Translations under genes and position numbers: made by a program | Source of the DNA: Lachnospiraceae bacterium | GTDB taxonomy: Bacteria > Bacillota_A > Clostridia > Lachnospirales > Lachnospiraceae | NCBI GenBank assembly: GCA_018365895.1 | Contig: JAGZJD010000010.1 | Coordinates: forward strand, 1-56,357 | Direction of reading: 5' to 3' | Length of the DNA: 56,357 nt | Notes under the pieces: model-generated | Seen by the model: only the letters and a program-made list of their open reading frames with translations | Told to the model about the DNA's origin: nothing | Database searches by the model: none | Shown here: positions 25,754 to 34,655 of the stretch, piece after piece | How positions within the stretch are numbered: position 1 is the first letter of the stretch | Layout of the letters: each line of letters opens with the position of its first letter

Positions 25754-26440
25754 ATGATAGAATTAAAGGAAGTAACGAAAGAATACTCGAAGGGGATCGC
25801 AGCCCTGAATGGTATCAGTCTGAAGATTGAGGCCGGCGAGTTCGTATTTATCGTAGGTGACAGCGGTTCCGGAAAGTCAACATTGATTAAGTTGATTATG
25901 AAAGAGTTGGATCCGACATCAGGAACGATTGTTGTAAATGGTCAGAATCTTGGCCGTCTGAAACATCGTCATATTCCGAAGTACAGAAGAACGCTTGGAG
26001 TAGTGTTCCAGGATTTCCGACTTTTGAAAGATAGAAATATTTACGATAATATTGCTTTTGCACTCCGCGTAACAGAAACACCGACAAGGGTGATTAAGAA
26101 GAAAGTACCGGCAGCGTTGTCGCTTGTAGGACTTGCACAGAAGTATAAAGCTTATCCAAAGGAACTTTCCGGTGGTGAGCAGCAGAGAGTTGCCATTGCG
26201 CGTGCAGTCGTGAATGAGCCGCTGATTCTTCTGGCAGATGAGCCGACAGGTAATCTGGACCCGACAAACTCATGGGAGATCATGAAGCTGTTGGAGGAAG
26301 CGAATGAGAGAGGAACTACGGTTCTGGTTGTAACCCACAATCAGGAGATCGTTAACGAAATGAAAAAGCGAGTAATCACAATGAAAAAAGGTGTTATTGT
26401 GAGCGACGAAAGAAAAGGTGGGTATAATAATGAGGATTAG
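25754..26440 (+). CDS. ftsE: Cell division ATP-binding protein FtsE
   Basis: This 228-residue ABC ATPase has Walker A GDSGSGKST (about 35-43), Q loop VFQDFRLL, signature LSGGEQQR, Walker B LILLADEPTGNLD and switch His in VTHNQE. FtsE with FtsX forms an ABC-type complex that activates extracellular peptidoglycan hydrolases rather than transporting a substrate. It begins the ftsE-ftsX-M23 hydrolase-ctpA series and overlaps ftsX by 11 bases. Confidence 0.96.
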   Translation: MIELKEVTKEYSKGIAALNGISLKIEAGEFVFIVGDSGSGKSTLIKLIMKELDPTSGTIVVNGQNLGRLKHRHIPKYRRTLGVVFQDFRLLKDRNIYDNIAFALRVTETPTRVIKKKVPAALSLVGLAQKYKAYPKELSGGEQQRVAIARAVVNEPLILLADEPTGNLDPTNSWEIMKLLEEANERGTTVLVVTHNQEIVNEMKKRVITMKKGVIVSDERKGGYNNED

Positions 26441-27338
26441 TACAGTAGGATATTCTATGAAGCAGGGGATCAAAAACATCAGCCGCAATAAGCTGTTTTC
26501 TCTTGCATCCGTAGCAACGATGGCTGCATGTATTTTCGTGTTTGGACTTTTCTTTTCCATTGTCCTGAACTTTCACAGCATTGTTATGGCTGCTGAGGAA
26601 GGTGTGGCGATCACAGTATTTTTTGAAGATGGCGTGACGCAGAATCAGATTTCCGATATTGGTGAAAAACTGCGTGACCATGAAGGTGTTGCCGAAGTAA
26701 AGTTTGTATCTGCAGATGAGGCATGGGAAGAATTCCGCGATGAGTATTTCGGCGAGAATGCAGATCTGGCGGAAGGATTCAAAGAAGACAACCCGCTTGC
26801 CGGAGCAGATAACTACGAAGTTTATATGGAAAAAGTAGAAAATCAGACAGAGATTGTTGAATATGCAGAAAGTCTGGATGGTGTTAAGAAAGTAAACCGT
26901 TCAGATGTGGTGGCAAAGACGCTGGAGAAAGTAAATAAGCTGATTATCTATGTTTCAGCAGCAATCATTGGTATTCTTCTGGCTGTTTCTATTTTCCTGA
27001 TCAGTAATACAGTTGCAATGGGTATTACTGTCAGAAGAGAAGAGATTGCCATTATGAAATACATCGGTGCAAAAGACTTCTTTGTACGGGCGCCGTTCAT
27101 CATTGAAGGTATGATCATCGGATTGATCGGAGCTTTGATTCCGTTGATTTTGCTGTATTTTATGTATAATAAGGCGATTCAGTATATTTTAGAAAAATTT
27201 TCTATTTTGAATCATATTCTGGATTTCCTTCCTGTAAACTATGTATATACATATCTGCTGCCGATTGGGCTGATCCTGGGAATGGGAATTGGTTTAGTCG
27301 GAAGTACTTTTACAATCAGAAAGCACTTGAAAGTATAA
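26430..27338 (+). CDS. ftsX: Cell division protein FtsX
   Basis: The 302-residue protein has four membrane segments (about 20-45, 168-190, 220-245 and 270-292) with a large outside domain between the first two (about 50-165), where it contacts a hydrolase, and the FtsX/MacB-like NTVAMGITVRREEIAIMKYI. Start ATG 26430 follows AAAAGG at 26413-26418; a GTG at 26418 would add 4 residues. It overlaps the ftsE stop by 11 bases. Its likely partner is the M23 protein encoded 14 bases downstream. Confidence 0.95.
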   Translation: MRISTVGYSMKQGIKNISRNKLFSLASVATMAACIFVFGLFFSIVLNFHSIVMAAEEGVAITVFFEDGVTQNQISDIGEKLRDHEGVAEVKFVSADEAWEEFRDEYFGENADLAEGFKEDNPLAGADNYEVYMEKVENQTEIVEYAESLDGVKKVNRSDVVAKTLEKVNKLIIYVSAAIIGILLAVSIFLISNTVAMGITVRREEIAIMKYIGAKDFFVRAPFIIEGMIIGLIGALIPLILLYFMYNKAIQYILEKFSILNHILDFLPVNYVYTYLLPIGLILGMGIGLVGSTFTIRKHLKV

Positions 27339-27352
27339 GATAGGAGATACAG

Positions 27353-28525
27353 ATGAAAAAACGATACAGAAAAACGGCCGCACTGCTATTGGCAGGGATT
27401 CTTAGTTTGGGAAGTGTGCTGCAAGTAGGTGCGACAGATACACAGATTGATGCAGCTCAGAAAGAGAAAGAGCAGTTAGAACAGCAGAAGCAGGCAGCGG
27501 AACAAGAGCAGAATGCGCTTTCAGAGCAGTTGAACAGCATTATCGCACAAATGCAGGAAACCAATGCGAAAGTAGATCAGAAGGCTGTTGAGATCGAACA
27601 GGCAGAGAATGATCTGATTAATGCAAAAATTGATGAAAACAATCAATATGAGAGTATGAAGAAGCGGATCCGTTTCATGTATGAGAACGGAGGCGGCGAG
27701 CTTCTGGAAATTCTCTTTACATCGGACAGCATGGCAGAGCTTTTGAATAAGGCAGAGTATATTTCCAAGATTACAGAATATGACAGAAATATGCTTGTGG
27801 AATTTCAGAAGATCGTGACAGAAGTACAGGAAAAGGAAGCAGCGCTGAAAGCAGAATATGAAGAGCTTGGCGCGCTTCAGGCTCAGCTTGGAGAACAGCA
27901 GACACAGGTACAGACACTCCTTGACAGCAAAGGAATCGAAATTGCGAATCTGGAATCTGCAATTGGAGCAAAGGCTTCTGAGCTTCAGGCGCTGATTGAG
28001 AAAGCAAAGGCGGAAGAAGAGGCGAGGAAGCAGGCAGAGCTTGCACAGCAACAGCAGCAGAAACCGTCAGGCGGAAACAGTTCCAGTGGAAATAATTCAA
28101 GTGGCGGTTCTTATGTACCGCCGGGAGACAATGTAATTTCCGGTAATGGAACATTTGCACATCCATGTCCGTCAGGATATCTGACAAGTGGATTTGGTTA
28201 TCGTGATTTTGACAATTCGTTCCACAAGGGAGTTGATTTCGGAACAGGTGGAGCAGCAGTTCCGACTTATGCAGCGGCAGATGGAAGAGTTCTGATTGCC
28301 GGCTGGAGCAACAGCGCCGGTAACTGGGTTGTTATTCAACATTCCGGCGGTCTTGTAACAAAGTATATGCATCATTCAGCTCTTAGTGTATCATCCGGGC
28401 AGTATGTATCGAAGGGACAGCAGTTAGGTCTTACAGGAAACACAGGTAACTCCGCAGGAGTACACCTGCATTTCCAGGTAGAACTGAATGGAAGACCGGT
28501 AGATCCGTTCAATTATTTATCATAG
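27353..28525 (+). CDS. Exported M23 peptidase with coiled coil (PcsB/EnvC-like)
   Basis: This 390-residue protein has a signal peptide (about 1-26, cleavage near LQVGA/TDT) and a long Gln/Glu-rich coiled coil (about 28-225). A Ser/Gly/Asn linker (about 235-258) leads to a C-terminal LytM/M23 domain with zinc ligands in FHKGVDFG (His290, Asp294) and GVHLHFQVELNG (His near 371-373). This is the layout of FtsEX-activated hydrolases that split peptidoglycan cross-links. Its position directly after ftsX supports that. The linker repeat SGGNSSSGNNSSGGS is low complexity. Confidence 0.92.
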   Translation: MKKRYRKTAALLLAGILSLGSVLQVGATDTQIDAAQKEKEQLEQQKQAAEQEQNALSEQLNSIIAQMQETNAKVDQKAVEIEQAENDLINAKIDENNQYESMKKRIRFMYENGGGELLEILFTSDSMAELLNKAEYISKITEYDRNMLVEFQKIVTEVQEKEAALKAEYEELGALQAQLGEQQTQVQTLLDSKGIEIANLESAIGAKASELQALIEKAKAEEEARKQAELAQQQQQKPSGGNSSSGNNSSGGSYVPPGDNVISGNGTFAHPCPSGYLTSGFGYRDFDNSFHKGVDFGTGGAAVPTYAAADGRVLIAGWSNSAGNWVVIQHSGGLVTKYMHHSALSVSSGQYVSKGQQLGLTGNTGNSAGVHLHFQVELNGRPVDPFNYLS

Positions 28526-28535
28526 GGTGTGGATA

Positions 28536-29750
28536 ATGGATAATAAAAAGGGATTTTTAAAAGGGGCGCTGACAGGCGCCCTTGCTATGTTAGTAATCAC
28601 AGCCGCCATAGGAGCGGGTGTGATCGTGATAAATCATATAGATCTTGGAAGTATGAAGAAAAGCGGCTCTGGCCAGGTTGTAGGACAGTATACAGAGAAG
28701 AAGCTGGAAGAACTAAAAGGTTTGATCGATGAAGTCTATCTCCATGAAGAAGAGGTAGATGAAGAAGCGCTTACGGAAGGAATCTACCAGGGATATATTG
28801 CGGCACTGAATGATCCGTATTCTGCATATTATACTGCAGAAGAAACGAAAGAGATGATGGAATCTACTTCGGGGGAGTACAGCGGAATCGGAGCCCTTAT
28901 GTCGCAGAATCGAGAGACAGGAGTAATTACGATTGCCAATGTCTATGAAAACTCACCAGCTGCAGAAGCGGGAATGAAAAATGAAGATATCTTGTACAAA
29001 GTAGAAGGAGAAGAAGTGACAGGTGTCGATCTGAGTGAAGTGGTTACACAGGTAAAAGGCAAAGAAGGCACAGAGGTCAAAATGACACTACTGCGGGGAG
29101 CAGATCGTCAAGAGATTGAGGTTACTGCTGTGCGCAGAAAGCTGCAGACGCAGACGGTCAGTTATGAGATGAAAGAAGGGCAGATAGGATATATTCGGGT
29201 GTCTGAATTTGATGAAGTTACACTGGAACAGTTCCGGGAAGCAAAAGCAGCTCTGGAAAGTCAGGGAATGGCATCTATGCTCATTGATCTTCGTGGAAAT
29301 CCGGGAGGAAATCTTTCTACCGTCTGTGATATGTTAAGAGAAATTCTACCGGAAGGGCTGATCGTTTATACAGAGGAGCGGGATGGAGAGCGCACAGATT
29401 ATAAATGCGATGGAAAAACACCGTGGGAGAAACCGCTTGCAGTGCTGATCAATGGCGCCAGCGCCAGTGCATCTGAAATTTTTGCCGGAGCAGTACAGGA
29501 CTATGGAATCGGGCAGCTTGTCGGTACAACGACTTATGGGAAAGGAGTTGTGCAGCAGCTATTTCCAATGACGGACGGTACAATGGTGAAGCTTACGATT
29601 GCAGAATATTTTACTCCGAAAGGAAGAAATATTGATGGAACCGGAATTGTCCCGGATGTGGAAGTAGAATATGTCTATGATGAAACAAACCCGGAAGCGG
29701 ATAATCAGATGGAAAAAGCGATGGAGCTCCTTCGCAGTCAGGTACAGTAA
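28536..29750 (+). CDS. C-terminal processing peptidase, CtpA/S41 family
   Basis: This 404-residue protease has an N-terminal signal anchor (about 10-32), a PDZ domain (about 100-185, with GIGALMSQ and NSPAAEAGMKNEDIL), and an S41 catalytic domain with Ser313 in GASASASEIFAG and Lys336 in YGKGVVQQ, the Ser-Lys dyad. Such periplasmic or outside proteases often turn over cell-wall hydrolases, which fits its place right after the M23 gene. ATG 28536 is chosen over GTG 28527 because AGGG sits before it. A strong terminator follows at 29786. Confidence 0.93.
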   Translation: MDNKKGFLKGALTGALAMLVITAAIGAGVIVINHIDLGSMKKSGSGQVVGQYTEKKLEELKGLIDEVYLHEEEVDEEALTEGIYQGYIAALNDPYSAYYTAEETKEMMESTSGEYSGIGALMSQNRETGVITIANVYENSPAAEAGMKNEDILYKVEGEEVTGVDLSEVVTQVKGKEGTEVKMTLLRGADRQEIEVTAVRRKLQTQTVSYEMKEGQIGYIRVSEFDEVTLEQFREAKAALESQGMASMLIDLRGNPGGNLSTVCDMLREILPEGLIVYTEERDGERTDYKCDGKTPWEKPLAVLINGASASASEIFAGAVQDYGIGQLVGTTTYGKGVVQQLFPMTDGTMVKLTIAEYFTPKGRNIDGTGIVPDVEVEYVYDETNPEADNQMEKAMELLRSQVQ

Positions 29751-29785
29751 TAGTTGATGCGAGAGAATTGGAGAAAGTCAATATA

Positions 29786-29829
29786 AAAAGCAAAAGATTT
29801 GTGGAGACATGAATCTTTTGCTTTTCTTA
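29786..29829 (+). terminator. Terminator after ctpA
   Basis: A perfect 14-bp stem, AAAAGCAAAAGATT (29786-29799) with AATCTTTTGCTTTT (29812-29825), is followed by CTTAC. It ends the ftsEX transcript before the pyrimidine genes. Confidence 0.85.
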
Positions 29830-29927
29830 CATTATGGCATATGTTAAAATAAAAATATATGGATAAAATTATTTCCGGATTATTTTCAGATACTCTGGAG
29901 GGAAATAAACGAGAAAGGATTGAGAAA

Positions 29928-31205
29928 ATGAAAATTTTAATTCAAAACGGTCATGTGTTAGATCCTTTGACAAAGAGAGATGGTCGGTATGATGTGCTGG
30001 TGGAAGATGATAAGATCAAAGCTGTAAGTGAGAAGATTGAGACAGAAGCAGATGAGATCATTGATGCCGCCGGCAGTTATGTTATGCCTGGTTTTATCGA
30101 TTTGCATGTACATTTAAGAGATCCTGGACTGGAATATAAGGAGACGCTTGCAACAGGGGGAAGTGCAGCGGCAAGAGGGGGCGTGACAACGATCTGTGCC
30201 ATGCCGAATACAAAGCCGGTTATTGATACGAAAGAGAAAGTAGAAGATGTTCACCGCAGGGCAAAAGAAGAGTGTCCGGTGCATGTGATTCAGCTTGGTG
30301 CGGTCACAGTGGGACAAAAAGGAGAAGAGCTTGCTGATATTAAAGGAATGGCAGAGGCAGGATGTCATGCGATTAGTGAAGACGGTAAGTCCGTGATGAA
30401 TGCTTCTCTTTACCGGAAAGCAATGAAGATTGCAGCAGAGTGTGGGATTTCGATTTTTGCACATTGCGAAGATATTACGATGGTAGAAGGCGGTGTGATG
30501 AATGCTGATGAGAAGGCAAGAGAGCTTGGACTTCCGGGCATCACGAATGCCGTCGAAGATGTGATTGTTGCCAGAGATATCCTTCTTGCAAAAGAGACAG
30601 GGGTGCGCCTTCACCTTTGCCACTGTTCTACGGAAGACAGCGTGAAGTTGGTAAAATATGCAAAAGAAGAGAACCTTCCGGTAACAGCAGAAGTTTGCCC
30701 GCATCATTTTGCTATGACATCAGACGATATTAAAGAAGATGATGGTAACTATAAGATGAATCCGCCACTGCGCGGACAGGCGGATAAAGAGGCGCTGCGC
30801 AGAGGACTTTCAGAGAATATTATGGATGTGATCGCAACCGATCATGCACCACATTCTGAAGAAGAGAAAAATTGCTCTATGAAGAATGCGTTTTTCGGAA
30901 TCGTAGGTCTTGAGACATCAGCATGTCTTACTTATACAGAGCTTGTTGAGACAGGGCTTATGACACCAATGCAGATGGCTGAGAAGATGAGCTGGAATCC
31001 GGCTCAGGTACTCGGATTGTCAGACAAAGGCGCTGTGGCAGAAGGAAAGATTGCAGACCTTGTAATCTTCGACCCGAAAGCAGAATACACAGTTGATAAG
31101 AATACGTTTCTGTCTAAAGGAAAGAACACACCATTTGACGGTTGGAAAGTAAAAGGCGAAGTGACACATACATTTGTGGACGGAAAACTCGTTTATAAGA
31201 AGTAA
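29928..31205 (+). CDS. pyrC: Dihydroorotase
   Basis: PyrC closes carbamoyl-aspartate to dihydroorotate in UMP synthesis. The 425-residue class I enzyme has metal ligands in DLHVHLRDPG (His60 and His62), MPNTKP, HCEDITM, HLCHCS and the Asp in ATDHAPHS. Start ATG 29928 follows GAAAGGA; the longer reading frame from 29859 begins inside the leader. It is the first of pyrC-pyrF-pyrK-pyrD. No PyrR-type attenuator could be recognised in the 178 bases after ctpA. Confidence 0.95.
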   Translation: MKILIQNGHVLDPLTKRDGRYDVLVEDDKIKAVSEKIETEADEIIDAAGSYVMPGFIDLHVHLRDPGLEYKETLATGGSAAARGGVTTICAMPNTKPVIDTKEKVEDVHRRAKEECPVHVIQLGAVTVGQKGEELADIKGMAEAGCHAISEDGKSVMNASLYRKAMKIAAECGISIFAHCEDITMVEGGVMNADEKARELGLPGITNAVEDVIVARDILLAKETGVRLHLCHCSTEDSVKLVKYAKEENLPVTAEVCPHHFAMTSDDIKEDDGNYKMNPPLRGQADKEALRRGLSENIMDVIATDHAPHSEEEKNCSMKNAFFGIVGLETSACLTYTELVETGLMTPMQMAEKMSWNPAQVLGLSDKGAVAEGKIADLVIFDPKAEYTVDKNTFLSKGKNTPFDGWKVKGEVTHTFVDGKLVYKK

Positions 31206-31245
31206 ATCAAAGCAAATATATTTATTTACCAGGAGGAGAATAACC

Positions 31246-32172
31246 ATGATTAACAAATTAGTTGCAAACATTAAGAAGACGAATGCGCCGATCGTAGTAG
31301 GACTGGATCCGATGCTGAATTATGTACCGGAGCATGTTCAGAAGAAAGCATTTGCAGAATTTGGTGAGACATTAGAAGGAGCGGCAGAGGCAATCTGGCA
31401 GTTCAATAAAGAAATCGTTGATAAGACATATGATTTGATTCCGGCAGTAAAACCACAGATCGCGATGTATGAGCAATTTGGAATTCCGGGACTGATGGCG
31501 TTTAAGAAAACAGTAGATTACTGTAAAGAAAAAGGCCTTGTTGTTATTGGAGATATTAAGAGAGGAGATATCGGATCTACCTCTGCTGCATATGCAGTTG
31601 GACATCTTGGACGTGTACAGGTTGGAAGCAAGAGTTATGTGCCGTTTGATGAAGATTTCGCAACAGTGAATCCATATCTTGGATCTGACGGTGTAAATCC
31701 GTTTGTGAAAGTATGTCAGGAAGAGAAGAAAGGTATCTTTGTTCTTGTGAAGACATCTAACCCATCAAGCGGAGAATTCCAGGACAGACTTGTTGATGGA
31801 AAACCACTGTATGAGCTTGTCGGCGAGCAGGTAGCTGCATGGGGCGAGCAGGCAATGGGTGATGAATACAGCTATGTTGGAGCGGTAGTAGGAGCAACTT
31901 ATCCGGAACAGGGCAAGATTTTGAGAAAAGTAATGCCGAAGACATACATCCTTGTACCAGGTTATGGAGCGCAAGGCGGTAAAGGAAAAGATCTGGTACA
32001 CTTCTTTAATGAAGACGGGCTTGGAGCAATCGTGAACTCTTCTAGAGGAATCATTGCTGCTTACAAGCAGGAAGAATATGCGAAGTTCGGACCGGAGAAC
32101 TTTGGAGATGCGTCGAGAGCAGCTGTTGAAGCTATGGTTGCTGATATCAGTGAAGCGTTAAATAATCGTTAA
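31246..32172 (+). CDS. pyrF: Orotidine 5'-phosphate decarboxylase
   Basis: PyrF converts OMP to UMP. The 308-residue length and the catalytic GDIKRGDIGSTS (Lys105 region) mark the long form of the enzyme found in many anaerobes and actinobacteria. Other landmarks are VGLDPML near the start and FVLVKTSNPSSGEFQ. ATG 31246 follows AGGAGGAG at 31231-31238. A GC-rich hairpin lies between it and pyrK. Confidence 0.96.
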   Translation: MINKLVANIKKTNAPIVVGLDPMLNYVPEHVQKKAFAEFGETLEGAAEAIWQFNKEIVDKTYDLIPAVKPQIAMYEQFGIPGLMAFKKTVDYCKEKGLVVIGDIKRGDIGSTSAAYAVGHLGRVQVGSKSYVPFDEDFATVNPYLGSDGVNPFVKVCQEEKKGIFVLVKTSNPSSGEFQDRLVDGKPLYELVGEQVAAWGEQAMGDEYSYVGAVVGATYPEQGKILRKVMPKTYILVPGYGAQGGKGKDLVHFFNEDGLGAIVNSSRGIIAAYKQEEYAKFGPENFGDASRAAVEAMVADISEALNNR

Positions 32173-32197
32173 TTAGTGATGAAGGAAAGCTTAGATG

Positions 32198-32222
32198 AGC
32201 CGCCGGGGGAAGTACGGCGGCT
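32198..32222 (+). other. Hairpin in the pyrF-pyrK gap
   Basis: AGCCGCC (32198-32204) pairs perfectly with GGCGGCT (32216-32222) and there is no T-run after it. It may stabilise or process the pyr mRNA rather than end it. Confidence 0.5.
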
Positions 32223-32261
32223 TATCGAGAATCAGAAGAAAGACGACAGGAGAAGAGAAAC

Positions 32262-33044
32262 ATGGCAGAAAGAGAAAGAGAGCAAGTGCAGGTTGCAGCT
32301 CAGAAGCAGCTTGCAGAGGGAATTTTCAGTATGTGGCTGAAGACAAAGGCAGCCCGTACAGCAAAGGCAGGACAGTTTATTTCTATGTATACAAATGATG
32401 GAAGCAAGCTGCTCCCGCGTCCGATCAGCATCTGTGAGATTGATAAAGAGCAGGAGATGCTTCGGGTTGTCTATCGTGTGACAGGAGAGAATACAGGAAC
32501 AGAACAGTTTTCCAAAATGAAAACGGGAGATATGCTTCCGGTTATTGGACCTTTGGGAAATGGCTTTCCGTTAGAAGCAGCGGAAGGAAAGAAAGCGTTT
32601 TTGATCGGCGGTGGAATCGGTGTTCCCCCAATTCTGGAGCTTGCGAAAGAGTTAAATTGTGAGAAACAGATCATTGTTGGATATCGAGATGCTCAGACAT
32701 TCCTTCGGGAAGAATTTGAGCAGAACGGAAGTGTATACATTTCTACAGAAGACGGCAGTGTCGGTACGAAGGGAAACGTTATGGATGCCATTCGTGAGCA
32801 GGCACTTACTGCAGATATTATTTATGCATGTGGGCCGACACCGATGTTAAAGGCGTTAAAGGCATATGCAGAGAAAAATGATATCGAGTGCTATATCTCA
32901 CTGGAGGAACGTATGGCATGCGGAATCGGTGCATGTCTTGGATGTGTTTGCAAGTCAAAAGAAAAAGATCACCACAGTAATGTGCATAATAAGCGTATTT
33001 GTAAGGATGGTCCGGTATTTCTGTCTACGGAGGTGGAATTATAA
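32262..33044 (+). CDS. pyrK: Dihydroorotate dehydrogenase electron transfer subunit
   Basis: PyrK is the FAD and 2Fe-2S subunit that lets class 1B PyrD use NAD+. The 260-residue protein has an FAD-binding barrel (LLPRPISICEID), an NAD-binding domain with FLIGGGIGVPPILELA, and a C-terminal cluster of four cysteines (CGIGACLGC plus CKS and a final Cys in RICKDGPVF). The stop overlaps the pyrD start by one base. Confidence 0.96.
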   Translation: MAEREREQVQVAAQKQLAEGIFSMWLKTKAARTAKAGQFISMYTNDGSKLLPRPISICEIDKEQEMLRVVYRVTGENTGTEQFSKMKTGDMLPVIGPLGNGFPLEAAEGKKAFLIGGGIGVPPILELAKELNCEKQIIVGYRDAQTFLREEFEQNGSVYISTEDGSVGTKGNVMDAIREQALTADIIYACGPTPMLKALKAYAEKNDIECYISLEERMACGIGACLGCVCKSKEKDHHSNVHNKRICKDGPVFLSTEVEL

Positions 33045-33946
33045 TGGATATGAGAGTAAATATTGCCGGTGTGGAGTGGAAGAATCCGGTAACCGTTGCA
33101 TCAGGAACCTTTGGTTCCGGAGCGGAATTCTGTGATTTCGTAGACTTAAACCGTCTTGGTGCAGTAACAACAAAAGGTGTGGCAAATGTTCCGTGGCCGG
33201 GCAATCCGACGCCGCGGGTAGCTGAAGTGTATGGCGGAATGATGAATGCCATCGGACTTCAGAATCCTGGAATCGATGTATTCTGTGAAAGAGACATTCC
33301 GTTTTTGAAACAGTATGATACAAAAATTATTGTGAATGTATGTGGACATGCGCCGGAAGAATATCTGGCAGTGGTAGAGCGCCTTGCAGATGAACCAATC
33401 GATATGATGGAAATTAATATTTCCTGTCCGAATGTGAATGCTGGCTTTCTTGCATTTGGTCAGGATGCAAAACATGTGGAACAACTGACGAGAGAGATCA
33501 AAAAACTGGCAAAGCAGCCGGTCATCATGAAGCTGACACCAAATGTAACGGATATTACAGAAATTGCGAAGGCGGCAGAAGCAGGAGGCGCAGATGCTCT
33601 TTCGCTCATTAATACATTGACAGGTATGAAGATTGATATCAACCGCAAAACATTTGCTCTGGCAAATAAAACAGGCGGAGTGTCAGGTCCGGCAGTCAAA
33701 CCGATTGCTGTACGGATGGTATACCAGACAGCGAAGGCTGTTAATATTCCGATCATCGGCATGGGAGGTATTGCGTGTGCTGAGGATGCAATTGAATTCT
33801 TGCTGGCAGGGGCAAGCGCAGTGTCTGTCGGAACAGCGAACTTCCATAATCCGGCAGTGACAATGGAAGTTGTTGATGGAATTGAGGCATACATGAAGAA
33901 AAATGGGTTCGAGCATGTAAAAGATATGGTAGGGATTGTCGGATAA
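33044..33946 (+). CDS. pyrD: Dihydroorotate dehydrogenase, class 1B catalytic subunit
   Basis: PyrD oxidises dihydroorotate to orotate with FMN. The 300-residue protein has VASGTFGSG near the start, the active-site Cys in NISCPNVN (Cys128), KLTPNVTDI, and the FMN phosphate-binding GMGGIACAEDAIEFLLAG. A Cys active site and a neighbouring pyrK identify class 1B. The 1-base TAATG overlap with pyrK indicates translational coupling. A terminator follows at 33969. Confidence 0.96.
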   Translation: MDMRVNIAGVEWKNPVTVASGTFGSGAEFCDFVDLNRLGAVTTKGVANVPWPGNPTPRVAEVYGGMMNAIGLQNPGIDVFCERDIPFLKQYDTKIIVNVCGHAPEEYLAVVERLADEPIDMMEINISCPNVNAGFLAFGQDAKHVEQLTREIKKLAKQPVIMKLTPNVTDITEIAKAAEAGGADALSLINTLTGMKIDINRKTFALANKTGGVSGPAVKPIAVRMVYQTAKAVNIPIIGMGGIACAEDAIEFLLAGASAVSVGTANFHNPAVTMEVVDGIEAYMKKNGFEHVKDMVGIVG

Positions 33947-33968
33947 AAAACAGAACCAAAAATGAAAG

Positions 33969-33998
33969 ATGCGCTTGGGTAATGAGCGCATTTTTTAT
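33969..33998 (+). terminator. Terminator after pyrD
   Basis: ATGCGCT (33969-33975) pairs with AGCGCAT (33985-33991), followed by a T-run (33991-33996). Confidence 0.75.
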
Positions 33999-34027
33999 TT
34001 GACAAATAAACGATGGGATGCTATGTT
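33999..34027 (+). promoter_or_regulatory. Predicted sigma-A promoter of the ECF S component gene
   Basis: A perfect TTGACA (33999-34004) and TATGTT (34022-34027) are separated by 17 bases, directly after the pyrD terminator. Confidence 0.65.
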
Positions 34028-34064
34028 TTGTTTAACTTGATGAGAATGAGGAGAATAAAATAAA

Positions 34065-34637
34065 ATGAACGACAAAATAAAGAAACTCACATTATCTGCA
34101 ATGTTTCTTGCCATTGGAATGATTTTACCATTTTTTACGGGACAGATTCCGAGAATTGGCAATATGCTGCTTCCGATGCACATTCCGGTGCTGCTCTGTG
34201 GCTTAATCTGTGGATGGCAGTATGGTGCGGCAGTTGGACTTGTTCTTCCGCTTTTGCGTTCCATGACACTTGGAATGCCTCCGTTGTTTCCAACAGCGAC
34301 AGCAATGGCATTTGAATTGATGACATATGGATTTGTGTCTGGATGGATGTATGAGCGTTCCAAATGGAAATGTATTGTTGCACTTTACCGTTCGCTCATT
34401 GCTGCAATGCTGGCAGGAAGAATTGTCTGGGGAGTTGTGCAAATAGTGCTTCTCGGTGTAGCAGGAGCAGGATTTACGTGGCAAATGTTTATGGCAGGTG
34501 CATTTATTAATGCAGTTCCCGGAATCATTGCACAGTTATTGATTATTCCGGCAGTGATGATTGCATTGAACAGAACAGGGCTTGTCCGTTTCGGAAGTAC
34601 ACATAAGGAAAAAGAGACAGCAAAAGCGTCGAGATAG
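34065..34637 (+). CDS. ECF transporter S component, substrate unknown
   Basis: This 190-residue membrane protein has about five or six helices and the start LTLSAMFLAIGMILPFFTG, then MLLPMHIPVLLCGLICGW and GAAVGLVLPLLRS, typical of the substrate-binding subunit of energy-coupling-factor transporters (PF12822 type). These import vitamins or metabolites with a shared ATPase module encoded elsewhere. The ligand cannot be read from sequence. It sits between pyrD and pyrE, with its own promoter, and precedes a kinase gene by 18 bases. Confidence 0.82.
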   Translation: MNDKIKKLTLSAMFLAIGMILPFFTGQIPRIGNMLLPMHIPVLLCGLICGWQYGAAVGLVLPLLRSMTLGMPPLFPTATAMAFELMTYGFVSGWMYERSKWKCIVALYRSLIAAMLAGRIVWGVVQIVLLGVAGAGFTWQMFMAGAFINAVPGIIAQLLIIPAVMIALNRTGLVRFGSTHKEKETAKASR

Positions 34638-34655
34638 GACAACGAAAGATATGAG

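Noticed and set aside
29830..29927. PyrR-type attenuator before pyrC
   Set aside because: No PyrR-binding loop consensus or terminator/antiterminator pair is visible in the short leader.
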